Part shown: positions 14,859 to 21,862 of the stretch, in pieces
How the letters are laid out: each line of letters begins with the position of its first letter
How positions within the stretch are numbered: the first letter of the stretch is position 1
The notes under the pieces: generated by a model
The model's database searches: none
Seen by the model: only the letters and a program-made list of their open reading frames with translations
What the model was told of the DNA's origin: nothing
Position numbers and translations under genes: made by a program
From: a virus
Length of the DNA: 32,214 bases
IMG/VR virus record: IMGVR_UViG_3300028558_000078
Span: 1 to 32,214 of that record
Reading direction: 5' to 3' (one strand)

Positions 14859-14954
14859 TCCGGCCTGACGGGACCGTTATCGACTTTTGGAGTTGGCCGG
14901 AAGGAACGACGGGGCGTTCCGATCTGATTTACTGGTCGGGAAAAAGATAGGAGG
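14859..14954 (+). repeat. 96-bp exact direct repeat, copy 2 (gene remnant plus ribosome-binding site)
   Basis: Exact copy of 14635-14730. Its coding part is a 3' remnant of the 14457 gene without a start, ending at TAG 14947-14949. Its AGGAGG now serves the gene starting at 14961. Confidence 0.95.
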
Positions 14955-14960
14955 CAGAGC

Positions 14961-15251
14961 GTGGGTGCCGTGGTGCATTTTATGTCCGACCGGATGGAAG
15001 CAGCGGCCTGTGGCGCACAGGTCTTTCTCTGCTCGGACTACACGGACGATGCGCGTCATGTCGATTGCAAGCGGTGCCGCCGCACTGCGGCATTCAAAGG
15101 CTTCGACCCAACTCGCTACGACGTGGACATATGGAACCACGAAGGCGACGTGATCCGCTGGTTCCGGCGAGTGACCTCCGATGAAGTCGATGACATTCGC
15201 CGTGAGTACGAAGACAACCCGACCGTCACGGTAGCGGTCGAAGAGAGTTAG
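14961..15251 (+). CDS. hypothetical cysteine-containing protein
   Basis: 96 aa from GTG 14961, 6 bases after the duplicated AGGAGG. Cys residues at CGAQVFLC and CKRCRRTAAF suggest a small zinc-binding fold; the C-terminal half is acidic. No family recognised. Its ribosome-binding site belongs to repeat copy 2. Confidence 0.6.
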   Translation: MGAVVHFMSDRMEAAACGAQVFLCSDYTDDARHVDCKRCRRTAAFKGFDPTRYDVDIWNHEGDVIRWFRRVTSDEVDDIRREYEDNPTVTVAVEES

Positions 15252-15262
15252 GAGGGCCGAGC

Positions 15263-16237
15263 GTGTCGCTCGCCTACGACGCAATTCTCGCTGCTACTGG
15301 CGGCAAAACAGGCAAGATCGACGTGGCGTGCCCGGAATGCGGGCCAATCGCTAAGGCATCATCCAATCGCGTCCGCAAGGTTCTGCGGGTGTGGGACGAT
15401 GGCGAGTTTGCGACTTACAACTGCGCCCGCTGCGGCATCAAGGGGTGGGCCAAAGCTGACGGACCTACGAAGGCCCGACGCGAGGAACGCCCGCGCATCG
15501 AATCTGAACCGACGAGGGACACCAAGGCGGTCGCCGCATTTCTATGGCACAGTGCTCAACCCATCGTCGGCTCTCTGGCGGAGATATATCTGCGATCACG
15601 GTCATGTTTCGTTGAAAGCGGCAACCTACGCTTCCTGCCTGCTCGCAACGAACATCCACCTGCGATGATCGCGCGATTTGGTGACGGCCCGCTGACGGGG
15701 GTTCATATCACGCGACTCCGAGCAGACGGCAAAGGCAAGGCAGGGGGCGACAAAGACAAAATAATGCTCGGTGAGTCGATGGGACAACCGATCATCGTTT
15801 ACGACAATCCAGAGCGCACGGAGTTGATCGTTGCAGAGGGTATTGAGGATACGGCCACCCTCGCCAAGGTAACCGGATGGACTGCTTGGGCGGCGGGCGC
15901 TGCCGTGCGGCTCGCTGCGGTTATAGGCACAGCCAGTAGCTTTGAACGGGTATTCCTCGCCATAGACCACGATAACGCTGGCTTGCGCGCATTGGCGCGA
16001 GCACGAATGGTTCGGCCAGATGTTGTCCCGGTCGATTTTGCAAAGATGCTGGGATTGAAGGGCCGCCTCGACGCGAACAAGGTTATGTTGGAGCGCGGCG
16101 CGGACGCCGTACTAGCGGGGATTGAGTGGTCGGACGCGCAGGCGCGCCTTCGCTCCGGTGAGATCGGGACCGAAGCGATGGCGCGCATTGCCGGGCGAGC
16201 GAATGACGTGTTTACCAGAATGGCCTTAGAGCATTAG
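15263..16237 (+). CDS. zinc-finger/toprim DNA primase-like protein
   Basis: 324 aa from GTG 15263, with TAGGAGG upstream. CPEC (23-26) and CARC (54-57) form an N-terminal zinc ribbon like that of DnaG and gp4-type primases. The toprim domain has its conserved Glu in VAEGIED (190-196) and the metal-binding DHDNAG (235-240). No helicase domain follows, so it would act as a stand-alone primase in phage replication. It is upstream of the methyltransferase, with 8 bases between them. Confidence 0.85.
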   Translation: MSLAYDAILAATGGKTGKIDVACPECGPIAKASSNRVRKVLRVWDDGEFATYNCARCGIKGWAKADGPTKARREERPRIESEPTRDTKAVAAFLWHSAQPIVGSLAEIYLRSRSCFVESGNLRFLPARNEHPPAMIARFGDGPLTGVHITRLRADGKGKAGGDKDKIMLGESMGQPIIVYDNPERTELIVAEGIEDTATLAKVTGWTAWAAGAAVRLAAVIGTASSFERVFLAIDHDNAGLRALARARMVRPDVVPVDFAKMLGLKGRLDANKVMLERGADAVLAGIEWSDAQARLRSGEIGTEAMARIAGRANDVFTRMALEH

Positions 16238-16245
16238 AAGGCCAA

Positions 16246-16976
16246 GTGGTGGAGCGGCGTATCATCTTCGGCGATTGCAGGAAGGACATGCTCGAGCATG
16301 GGCCTTTCGATATGCTTTTGGCGGACCCGCCGTATGGCGATACGTCGCTTGATTGGGACCGCCGCTGCAGCGGATGGCTCGATGCCGCCGCTCGGATGCT
16401 CAAACCGACTGGATCGCTATGGGTGTTCGGCTCGATGCGGTTCTTCCAGGAAGTTAGCTTTGATGGTTGGGCTCTCGCGCAGGACATCGTTTGGGAGAAG
16501 CACAACGGCTCTGCGTTCCATGCCGATCGCTTTAAGCGTGTGCATGAGCATGTCTGCCAATACTACCGGGGAAGCTGGGCCGATGTTTACAATGAGGTCC
16601 AGATGACGCCAGACGCCACCGCTCGCACCGTGCGCCGCAAGAAGCGCCGACGCACACGGGGCACATCGAGGCGGGAGCCTACGAGAGCCACGACGGCGGC
16701 CCACGCATTATGCGCTCGGTGATCTGGATGCCTTCGATGCACGGCAAGGCAATTCACCCGACTGAGAAGCCGTCTGACCTTCTCGAAATTCTGATCCGCA
16801 CGAGCTGCCCGCCCGGTGGCTTGATCGGCGATATGTTCGCTGGCTCCGGTGCTGCGGGCGAGGCGGCGATGCGCGCCGGCAGGAACTATGTCGGGTGTGA
16901 GATCGACGTTGAAATGGCAACCAAGGCAACGGCTCGGCTAGACTTTCTGCTGCCGCTGTCCGTAATTAACCCCTAG
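16246..16976 (+). pseudogene. beta-class DNA methyltransferase (N6-adenine/N4-cytosine) with a frameshift
   Basis: The first part (GTG 16246, AAGG before it) has IIFGDCRKDML and catalytic DPPYGD (motif IV). The last part, in another frame, has HPTEKP and the SAM-binding DMFAGSGAAGEAA (motif I). That order is the beta class. The frames join near 16647: RTVRRKKR continues as PTHTGHIEAGAYESHDGG if one base, most simply a C, is added to the CGCCGACG run. As written, the first frame ends at 16722 in a basic tail without motif I. It is a decayed gene or a homopolymer sequencing error. The whole protein would be about 243 aa, normal for the family. Confidence 0.8.
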
Positions 16977-16995
16977 CGGAAAACGAGCCAAACCG

Positions 16996-17215
16996 ATGGC
17001 GTGGAAGCTGCAGCGAGCGAAGTGGGACTGGCGGAAGTATCTGACGCCCGAAGAACTTGCGCGCATAGAACGCTCGGACGCTGCCGCCGCAAAGATTGAA
17101 TTGGCACGTCGGCAGTACGAAAAGAAACGGCATATTGTACTTGCCAGTATAATATGCCGAAAAGAAATTCGGTCGCGAGCGCCAGCGCGCCAAGTACGAC
17201 GCGCTGAGTCAATAA
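16996..17215 (+). pseudogene. small basic protein gene interrupted by a hairpin insertion
   Basis: From ATG 16996 the product matches the intact 67-aa paralogue at 10495 up to RRQYEKK (17127). The frame then enters a 32-bp palindrome and never returns to the family sequence; uncorrected it runs to 17271 (91 aa). Removing exactly 40 bases (one repeat copy plus hairpin) restores EKKFGRERQRAKYDALSQ and TAA 17213-17215, a 59-aa protein. It is either broken or read through by ribosome bypassing. Confidence 0.75.
17118..17167 (+). mobile_element. 32-bp hairpin flanked by 10-bp direct repeat (miniature insertion or bypass-type element)
   Basis: CGAAAAGAAA occurs at 17118-17127 and 17158-17167, offset 40. 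Between them lies CGGCATATTGTAC (17128-17140), TTGCCA, GTATAATATGCCG (17147-17159): 13 paired positions with one G.T pair and a 6-base loop. The flanking repeat looks like a target-site duplication. No transposase is present. A chance origin is very unlikely because excision restores the paralogue's reading frame. Confidence 0.7.
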
Positions 17216-17225
17216 AGGAGCGCCC

Positions 17226-17336
17226 ATGCGCGTTGTGCTGGTGTGCGGCGGCCTTGCGCCCGTCGCCGTAGCGAGCGGAGACGTCTTGCGCAGAGGCGAT
17301 TTGCCGAACCTGTCGAACTGGCTCATAAGATATTGA
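17226..17336 (+). CDS. small hypothetical protein, last gene of the + strand array
   Basis: 36 aa from ATG 17226, with AAAGGAGCGCCC directly before it, overlapping the TAA of the interrupted gene. The N-terminus is hydrophobic (VVLVCGGLAPVAVA). It ends at TGA 17334-17336, just before the putative attP. No family recognised. Confidence 0.45.
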   Translation: MRVVLVCGGLAPVAVASGDVLRRGDLPNLSNWLIRY

Positions 17337-17349
17337 TCTTTAACGGACT

Positions 17350-17374
17350 TGGCGACCCCGGCTGGATTCTAACC
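17350..17374 (-). other. putative attP core: tRNA 3' end sequence
   Basis: The minus strand reads GGTTAGAATCC, then AGCCGGGGTCG, then CCA (17374 down to 17350). This is the layout of a tRNA T-loop, 3' acceptor strand, discriminator G73 and CCA. The invariant C of the T-loop is A here, and no tRNA body is upstream (the 5' T-stem does not pair), so it is a fragment and not a gene. It lies 145 bases from the end of the tyrosine integrase gene. Such identity blocks are the usual attP core of tRNA-targeting phages. The tRNA species cannot be fixed; G73 tRNAs include Glu, Gln, Asp, Asn, Ser and Trp. Confidence 0.45.
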
Positions 17375-17434
17375 TTTCCCGACCAGGTGCGAGCGGGGCC
17401 GAAAATACCCGTTATGCGCCAATGAGTACGTTAT

Positions 17435-17492
17435 GGGAGGTAATAGCTGTAAGCCGTTGTAATGGCGAGACAATAGTACAACTACCTCTCCC
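17435..17492. other. nested inverted repeats between attP candidate and integrase
   Basis: GGGAGGTA (17435-17442) pairs with TACCTCTCCC (17483-17492) with a two-base bulge. Inside it GTTGTA (17456-17461) pairs with TACAAC (17477-17482). This could be integrase arm-binding DNA or a bidirectional terminator between the converging operons. Confidence 0.35.
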
Positions 17493-17500
17493 ACCAACGC

Positions 17501-17522
17501 ATAAAAACTGCTTTGTTTTTAT
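17501..17522. terminator. AT-rich hairpin at the integrase 3' end
   Basis: ATAAAAAC (17501-17508) and GTTTTTAT (17515-17522) are exact complements around TGCTTT and overlap the integrase stop codon. The stem has few GC pairs. Placed between convergent transcripts, it may end either of them. Confidence 0.35.
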
Positions 17523-18595
17523 TGATCTTTTTCGCCCGCCGCTCTTACCGAATGGCCGGGTAAGACCATAGACGTTCCACCATCGTTCGCTAGCTTGCCG
17601 ATCGCCTCGCGTGCCAGCCGCGCCCGGTCCGCGCTCTTGGTATATAGCGATGCCATGCGTCCGCCAGCCCACCCGAAAATGGCCTCTAGCTGCGCCACAG
17701 TTGCCCCGTTATTCGCTGCCCTGGTTGCCCCGGCCTTCCGGACCCCGTGCGCTGATTTCTGAACCCCGGCGGCCCTGCAGGCGGCAGAGAACATATTGCC
17801 GAACGACTCCTTCGTGAGCGGTTTGCCGGTCGCTCCGCAGATGAACGCAAGCTCGCCGGTTGGCCCGGCGGCAAGTGCTGCGGCGAGCTCGGGCAGGATC
17901 GGGATGTGAACGTCGGTGTCGGTCTTTTCCGTTCGGAGGCTCGCCACACCGTTCCGGACGTGCTGGCGACCGATCCGGACGGCGTCGCCGCGCCGGAGGC
18001 CGGTGTAGAGCAGGACCGCGAGCCACACCCGTTCTTTCGTGCCGAGCGGCCAGCGTGCCTCGTAGCTGGCAAGGTCATCCTCGGTCCATGCGGGGAAGCC
18101 CTGCGTCTTCTTGGCGATCGGATATTTGACGGACGCAGCCGGATTGACGTCGACGAATCCGGCCTCCTTCGCCCATGCGAAAAGGCCGCGCATCGTATCG
18201 ATGAAATGCCGCCCCTGTGACGCCGTTCGCCGGTCCCGTCCGGCGACGATTGCGTGCTCTGTGACCGCTACATAGGGTTCGGCGCCGGCCGACTTGAGGG
18301 CGTGTTTCAGGATATTCTCGCGCTGCCGGCGGGTGGCGAGAGAGAGGTCGCGCCACGCCGGCGTCTCCCGGTATCGCTCGGCGAGCCACGCCAGCGTGCC
18401 GGCCCTGGCGGACCGCACGGGCGGACGTTCGCCGCGAACGGCGGCCTCATAGGCGGCCATGAACTCAGGGGATCCAAAGTCGCCGCGGATGCGAACCAGC
18501 GGACATTTTCCAATCCGGACGTACCAGACTGTTCGGCCATGGCGGGTCGTATGGCGCTGGAGAAAAGGCGGACGCGGGCGCGGCATGTCGTCCAT
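17519..18595 (-). CDS. int: tyrosine-recombinase phage integrase
   Basis: 358 aa from ATG 18595, which overlaps the upstream stop as TGATG. Core-binding SAM-like domain at about 65-150. Catalytic residues: Arg201 in YTGLRRGD, a candidate Lys224 in RTEKTDTD, His283-Arg286 in AHGVRKAG, Trp309 in FGWAGG (in place of the usual His) and nucleophile Tyr318 in ASLYTK. It integrates and excises the phage by strand exchange at att sites. It is the promoter-distal gene of the minus operon, next to the putative attP. Confidence 0.92.
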   Translation of the reverse strand: MDDMPRPRPPFLQRHTTRHGRTVWYVRIGKCPLVRIRGDFGSPEFMAAYEAAVRGERPPVRSARAGTLAWLAERYRETPAWRDLSLATRRQRENILKHALKSAGAEPYVAVTEHAIVAGRDRRTASQGRHFIDTMRGLFAWAKEAGFVDVNPAASVKYPIAKKTQGFPAWTEDDLASYEARWPLGTKERVWLAVLLYTGLRRGDAVRIGRQHVRNGVASLRTEKTDTDVHIPILPELAAALAAGPTGELAFICGATGKPLTKESFGNMFSAACRAAGVQKSAHGVRKAGATRAANNGATVAQLEAIFGWAGGRMASLYTKSADRARLAREAIGKLANDGGTSMVLPGHSVRAAGEKDQ

Positions 18596-18780
18596 CAAAG
18601 GACAATCTCCCGCCCGGCCTCAAGCCCGTTCTCTGTGCGCTCCGGGGATTGCGGGAGAAACCGAATGAGCGTGCTTCCGTCGCGGCGGATTTCGAGTTCG
18701 CACGCCTTACCCATCCGCTCGGCCGCCTTGATGGCTTTGACCATCTCGGCCTGAGTGATCTTGGCAGGACCGCGGCTCAT
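18595..18780 (-). CDS. small hypothetical protein (possible excisionase-like accessory)
   Basis: 61 aa from ATG 18780, fixed by an ATGA overlap with the GIY-YIG gene upstream. ITQAEMVKAIKAAERMGKACELEIRRDGSTLIRF combines a helix with a beta hairpin. It recurs next to integrases of Hyphomicrobiales prophages. A recombination-directionality role is suggested by position only. Confidence 0.6.
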   Translation of the reverse strand: MSRGPAKITQAEMVKAIKAAERMGKACELEIRRDGSTLIRFLPQSPERTENGLEAGREIVL

Positions 18781-19247
18781 GGCGTTTCCGATTCCGCAAT
18801 TTCCCGAAGCCACGCTTTGATCTCATCTCCGATGCGAAACCATTCGCCGTTGCTGTTGTGTGTTGCGAACCGCTGGTGAAGATTGGCTTCATCGTCGGTT
18901 GAACCGCGAAAGGTCGCGTATATCTTCAACGGCTCCGGCGCGCTCGTCTGCAGCGTCGACAGACGAGACGGCACATCCGTTGAAAACCCGATCTTGATGT
19001 AGTCACCGAACCCGACGACGTAGATAAATCCGAACTTTGCGCCGCCATTCGCAATCTCAAGGTGATGCGCGTCGTATATCGTCGTCTCTTTGTCGATGAT
19101 AATCTTTCCGCGTATGCGGTCATCGGCCTCAAGCCGGTCAAAATGCTCGGTCGGCAGATTGAGGAGATGCGCAGCCTCACGACGATTCAGGCCACGTCTC
19201 AAAGTTTGTTTCGCCCGGCGCTTCGTCACCTTACGCCTCCCCGCCAT
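18777..19247 (-). CDS. GIY-YIG nuclease-family protein (MUG113/T5orf172 type)
   Basis: 156 aa from ATG 19247; the upstream open frame overlaps the HNH gene and is not used. The basic N-terminus carries an HTH-like segment (NRREAAHLLNLPTEHFDRL). The nuclease domain follows: FIYVV (74-78, in place of GIY), YIKIGFS (83-89, in place of YIG), Arg95, Glu120 in DDEANLHQRF and NGEWF (133-137). The first tyrosine, Arg and Glu of the active site are kept. The family is common in phages as presumed nicking or cleaving enzymes. It overlaps the HNH gene by 22 bases. Confidence 0.75.
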   Translation of the reverse strand: MAGRRKVTKRRAKQTLRRGLNRREAAHLLNLPTEHFDRLEADDRIRGKIIIDKETTIYDAHHLEIANGGAKFGFIYVVGFGDYIKIGFSTDVPSRLSTLQTSAPEPLKIYATFRGSTDDEANLHQRFATHNSNGEWFRIGDEIKAWLREIAESETP

Positions 19248-19630
19248 GGCTGCCCGGTACGCCGGTCGACGACGCCCCGCCAAAGCGTCCGCTTGCGGGG
19301 ATCGAGCCGGTTGCCGGGGATGACGGGTGCGTTTCTGATGGCGCGGGCGGCGTCTTCGCGTTTGCGGACGCGGGCGATGATGCGCTGATCGTAGACGGCG
19401 GTCTTGATGCGCCAGCAGGTCTTGGTCAGGACAGCACAGTTCTCCAAATCGTTGCGGCCGGAGATTCGATCCGGGTCCGCGTGCTCGTAGAAGATTTGTC
19501 CGTCGACGAGACGGCATCCACACGGCTGCGGAAACACATGTGGGATCAGATGGCATTCGCAGATGTCGTTGGAGCGGGCGTAGGCGGCGCGTTTCGTCGA
19601 TTTGCTGAACTCATTGCGTCGGAAGGTCAT
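19226..19630 (-). CDS. HNH endonuclease-like protein with altered last histidine
   Basis: 134 aa from ATG 19630 (ATGA with the gene upstream). CECHL (24-28) and PCGC (36-39) give zinc-type Cys pairs; EHADPD (49-54) supplies the first His and ENC (63-65) the Asn. The expected TCH reads TCW at 71-73, so the final His of HNH is lost. RKREDAARAIRNAP at the C-terminus fits the family. It may be inactive, or use another residue. Confidence 0.7.
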   Translation of the reverse strand: MTFRRNEFSKSTKRAAYARSNDICECHLIPHVFPQPCGCRLVDGQIFYEHADPDRISGRNDLENCAVLTKTCWRIKTAVYDQRIIARVRKREDAARAIRNAPVIPGNRLDPRKRTLWRGVVDRRTGQPWRGGVR

Positions 19631-19845
19631 GACGAGAGCATAACCCCCGTGAGTCCACTCCATGCAGCAAGTGCGGCTTTGTCGTCTTCCTGAATCATGC
19701 TTCGGACACGCTTCTCCGTCCTGCCGCCGCCGTCGACGTGCAACTGAGCGCGAACGATGGCGAGGATCATCGCGGCTTCGCGCGGGCTTTTAGACGTGCG
19801 CAGAATCCGCACAATCTCGGAAGCGATCTGCGATGCGTCGCTCAT
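19627..19845 (-). CDS. hypothetical protein
   Basis: 72 aa, helical. The N-terminal half (IASEIVRILRTSKSPREAAMILAIVRAQL) resembles helical accessory proteins of integrase operons. Both ends are ATGA overlaps, so it is a real coupled gene though no family is recognised. Confidence 0.6.
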   Translation of the reverse strand: MSDASQIASEIVRILRTSKSPREAAMILAIVRAQLHVDGGGRTEKRVRSMIQEDDKAALAAWSGLTGVMLSS

Positions 19846-19991
19846 GCCATCCCCGCCTTCACGATCAACCCGACATTCGCAATGACATATCCGCCGACGA
19901 TCAGAACATCGGCGTGCTTTCCCTCATACATCCATAGTGCGCCTTGGCAGGCGTAGAGGAAGGTGACGATGTAGAGAGGGGTGAGGGTCAT
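19842..19991 (-). CDS. tiny membrane protein
   Basis: 49 aa from ATG 19991 to TGA 19842-19844. Two hydrophobic helices (TPLYIVTFLYACQGALWMY and ADVLIVGGYVIANVGLIV) separated by EGKH. ATGA overlaps with the methyltransferase upstream and the 72-aa gene downstream support it. Function unknown; similar two-helix peptides are frequent phage inner-membrane proteins. Confidence 0.65.
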   Translation of the reverse strand: MTLTPLYIVTFLYACQGALWMYEGKHADVLIVGGYVIANVGLIVKAGMA

Positions 19992-21862
19992 GCGGCCTCG
20001 CCTATTTCAATTTGATCGACGTAGCCGATGCGCTGGCCCAACCAGCGCATCACGTTGACGGCCATGCTATTCCCGAGCGCCTTGTAACGCGGGCCATCGG
20101 CAGCTAAGCGGCTCAAATCTGCATCAGAGCAGCCTGTAAACGTTTCTGGATCAACGCCAAATAATTGAGCCAACTGTTCATGCGACAGCGACCGCAAATG
20201 CGTTAGTTCGTCGGCCTCCAGTCGCCGTCGCATCTTGGTCCGTATGAGGGTGTAATTGTCCTTGAAGCCTTGCAAGCGTTCGCATTCGACGGGGATGAGA
20301 CGACGTACCGCCCATTGCTGAGCGATGTAGCTTTTTGACGATCCGCCGCTTGCGGCGCGGATGTTCGCCGTCTCGTGCGGCCCTTCGAATTGCGAACCGC
20401 CTTCGCGTCCGCGCATGTCGAAGGCGACGGCTAATTGTCCGCCCGCATTGGCGTGGCTTTCGGTAAAGCCCATCGCTCGCAATGTCGGTGCGACATCGTT
20501 CGCCGCGTCTGCACCATGATCCTTGCAAGAGAACGCGATCGTCGGTGCGGAGCCGCTGGCGCGGTCGGCGTTGCTTCCGAGCGTCCCTGAATGATCGCCG
20601 CTTAGATCGAGATTTGAGCCGCGCGTCTGGAAGGCAATGGCCGGCGGATGTGCTGCCGATGCGAGTGGATGACAGGGCTCTCCTGCCTTCGGAACACTGC
20701 GGTTCGTCTGTGACGTGATCTGGGTCGTGTCGAACGCAATCGCTTGGCTGAACGCATCTGTGTCGAGCGGCCCCGCCTTGTCCCCATAGATGATCGTGTC
20801 GCTCTGGCGGGCATCGAAAGCAATCGGCACAGTCGGCACGCCCCGCCCGGTACCATCTTCGCTCGCGTCGAAACCCTCCGCGCGCAAAGCGTGCGCGGTC
20901 GCGATCAAGGTCTCGGTCTCGTAGTCCTGACGACCCATGCCGCCTGCGTTGAGGCAGTGCGAGACATCGCCGGTCGACGAGAATAAGCCAACGTAGCTCT
21001 CGGCATCCGCACGATGTGAACTGTTTGACTTGGCGAGAAGCGGTTGTGCTACATCGTGCGACGCAATCAACCCGGCGGCGCAGTCGAAATCCGTTCCGAG
21101 TCCGCCACCGCCTTGAGTGCGCGCGTTAATTGTCGGGGCAACTCTTTTCCCCGCTTCTCGGCGCGGCGCAGGATTCCCCGACAGGCCTTCGCGCTCAAAA
21201 AGTACCGCTGCGGCACGTCGCCAGTCTCCAAGATATCCGACAACGAACACACGCCGTCGTCGCTGGGGAACCGCTCGGGCAAAGCCGTCCACTCGGACAT
21301 ACTGAGCGTCAAGCACTCGCCATGCGAGGCCGTATGCGCTTTCGATGCCAAGGACAATTCCCGCAGTTTGCCAGCCTGATGCGGGGATTTCAATTCGTCG
21401 TCCAGAGAGCAGTCCCAGAAGGCTCGCAAAGTCTCGTCCTCCGTTGCTCGAAAGGACGCCGGGGACGTTCTCCCAGACCAGCCATCGGGGCCGGTACTTG
21501 CGAGCAAGAGCAGCATAGACGAGCGTGAGCGAGCCACGCATTCCATCCATGCCCGCGCGGAGTCCGGCGATGGAGAAGTCCTGACATGGTGTTCCTCCGA
21601 CGAGAAGATCGATAGCTGCATCCGGCCATTCCTCGAATTTCGTCATATCGCCGAAGTTGGGAACGCCGTTACGAGACCATGCTTCGCCGGGGAGATTGCT
21701 CCCGTAGTGGTGAGCTAAAACTGCGGACGGAAAATCCGGTCCGTATTTGTAATTGTGATCCGGATCGAATTGCGAAAACGCGAACGGCTGCCAGCCGAGC
21801 GGATGCCAGGCGCATGTCGCCGCTTCTATCCCTGAACAGACGGAGAGGTAGCGCAGGTTCAT
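19988..21862 (-). CDS. C5-cytosine DNA methyltransferase with long repetitive target-recognition region
   Basis: 624 aa. Motif I is SVCSGIEAA (7-15), catalytic PCQ at 92-94, ENVPG at 131-135 and QRRRRVFVVG at 200-209. Motifs IX-X (RRLIPVECERLQGF from 520, GNSMAVNV near 597) close the fold. It transfers a methyl group from SAM to C5 of cytosine. Residues about 225-515 are unusually long and contain five IAF(D/Q/S) or VAFD units near 347, 375, 409, 442 and 479, spaced 28-37 residues. Such repeated regions in phage enzymes can carry several recognition specificities. It probably protects phage DNA from host restriction. Confidence 0.9.
   Translation of the reverse strand: MNLRYLSVCSGIEAATCAWHPLGWQPFAFSQFDPDHNYKYGPDFPSAVLAHHYGSNLPGEAWSRNGVPNFGDMTKFEEWPDAAIDLLVGGTPCQDFSIAGLRAGMDGMRGSLTLVYAALARKYRPRWLVWENVPGVLSSNGGRDFASLLGLLSGRRIEIPASGWQTAGIVLGIESAYGLAWRVLDAQYVRVDGFARAVPQRRRRVFVVGYLGDWRRAAAVLFEREGLSGNPAPRREAGKRVAPTINARTQGGGGLGTDFDCAAGLIASHDVAQPLLAKSNSSHRADAESYVGLFSSTGDVSHCLNAGGMGRQDYETETLIATAHALRAEGFDASEDGTGRGVPTVPIAFDARQSDTIIYGDKAGPLDTDAFSQAIAFDTTQITSQTNRSVPKAGEPCHPLASAAHPPAIAFQTRGSNLDLSGDHSGTLGSNADRASGSAPTIAFSCKDHGADAANDVAPTLRAMGFTESHANAGGQLAVAFDMRGREGGSQFEGPHETANIRAASGGSSKSYIAQQWAVRRLIPVECERLQGFKDNYTLIRTKMRRRLEADELTHLRSLSHEQLAQLFGVDPETFTGCSDADLSRLAADGPRYKALGNSMAVNVMRWLGQRIGYVDQIEIGEAA

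Noticed and set aside
17435-17496. Sequence from GGGAGG to CCCACCA that looks like a tRNA
   Set aside because: The acceptor ends partly pair and it ends in CCA, but it is 62 bases long, has no T-loop and no anticodon arm. Kept only as inverted repeats near attP.
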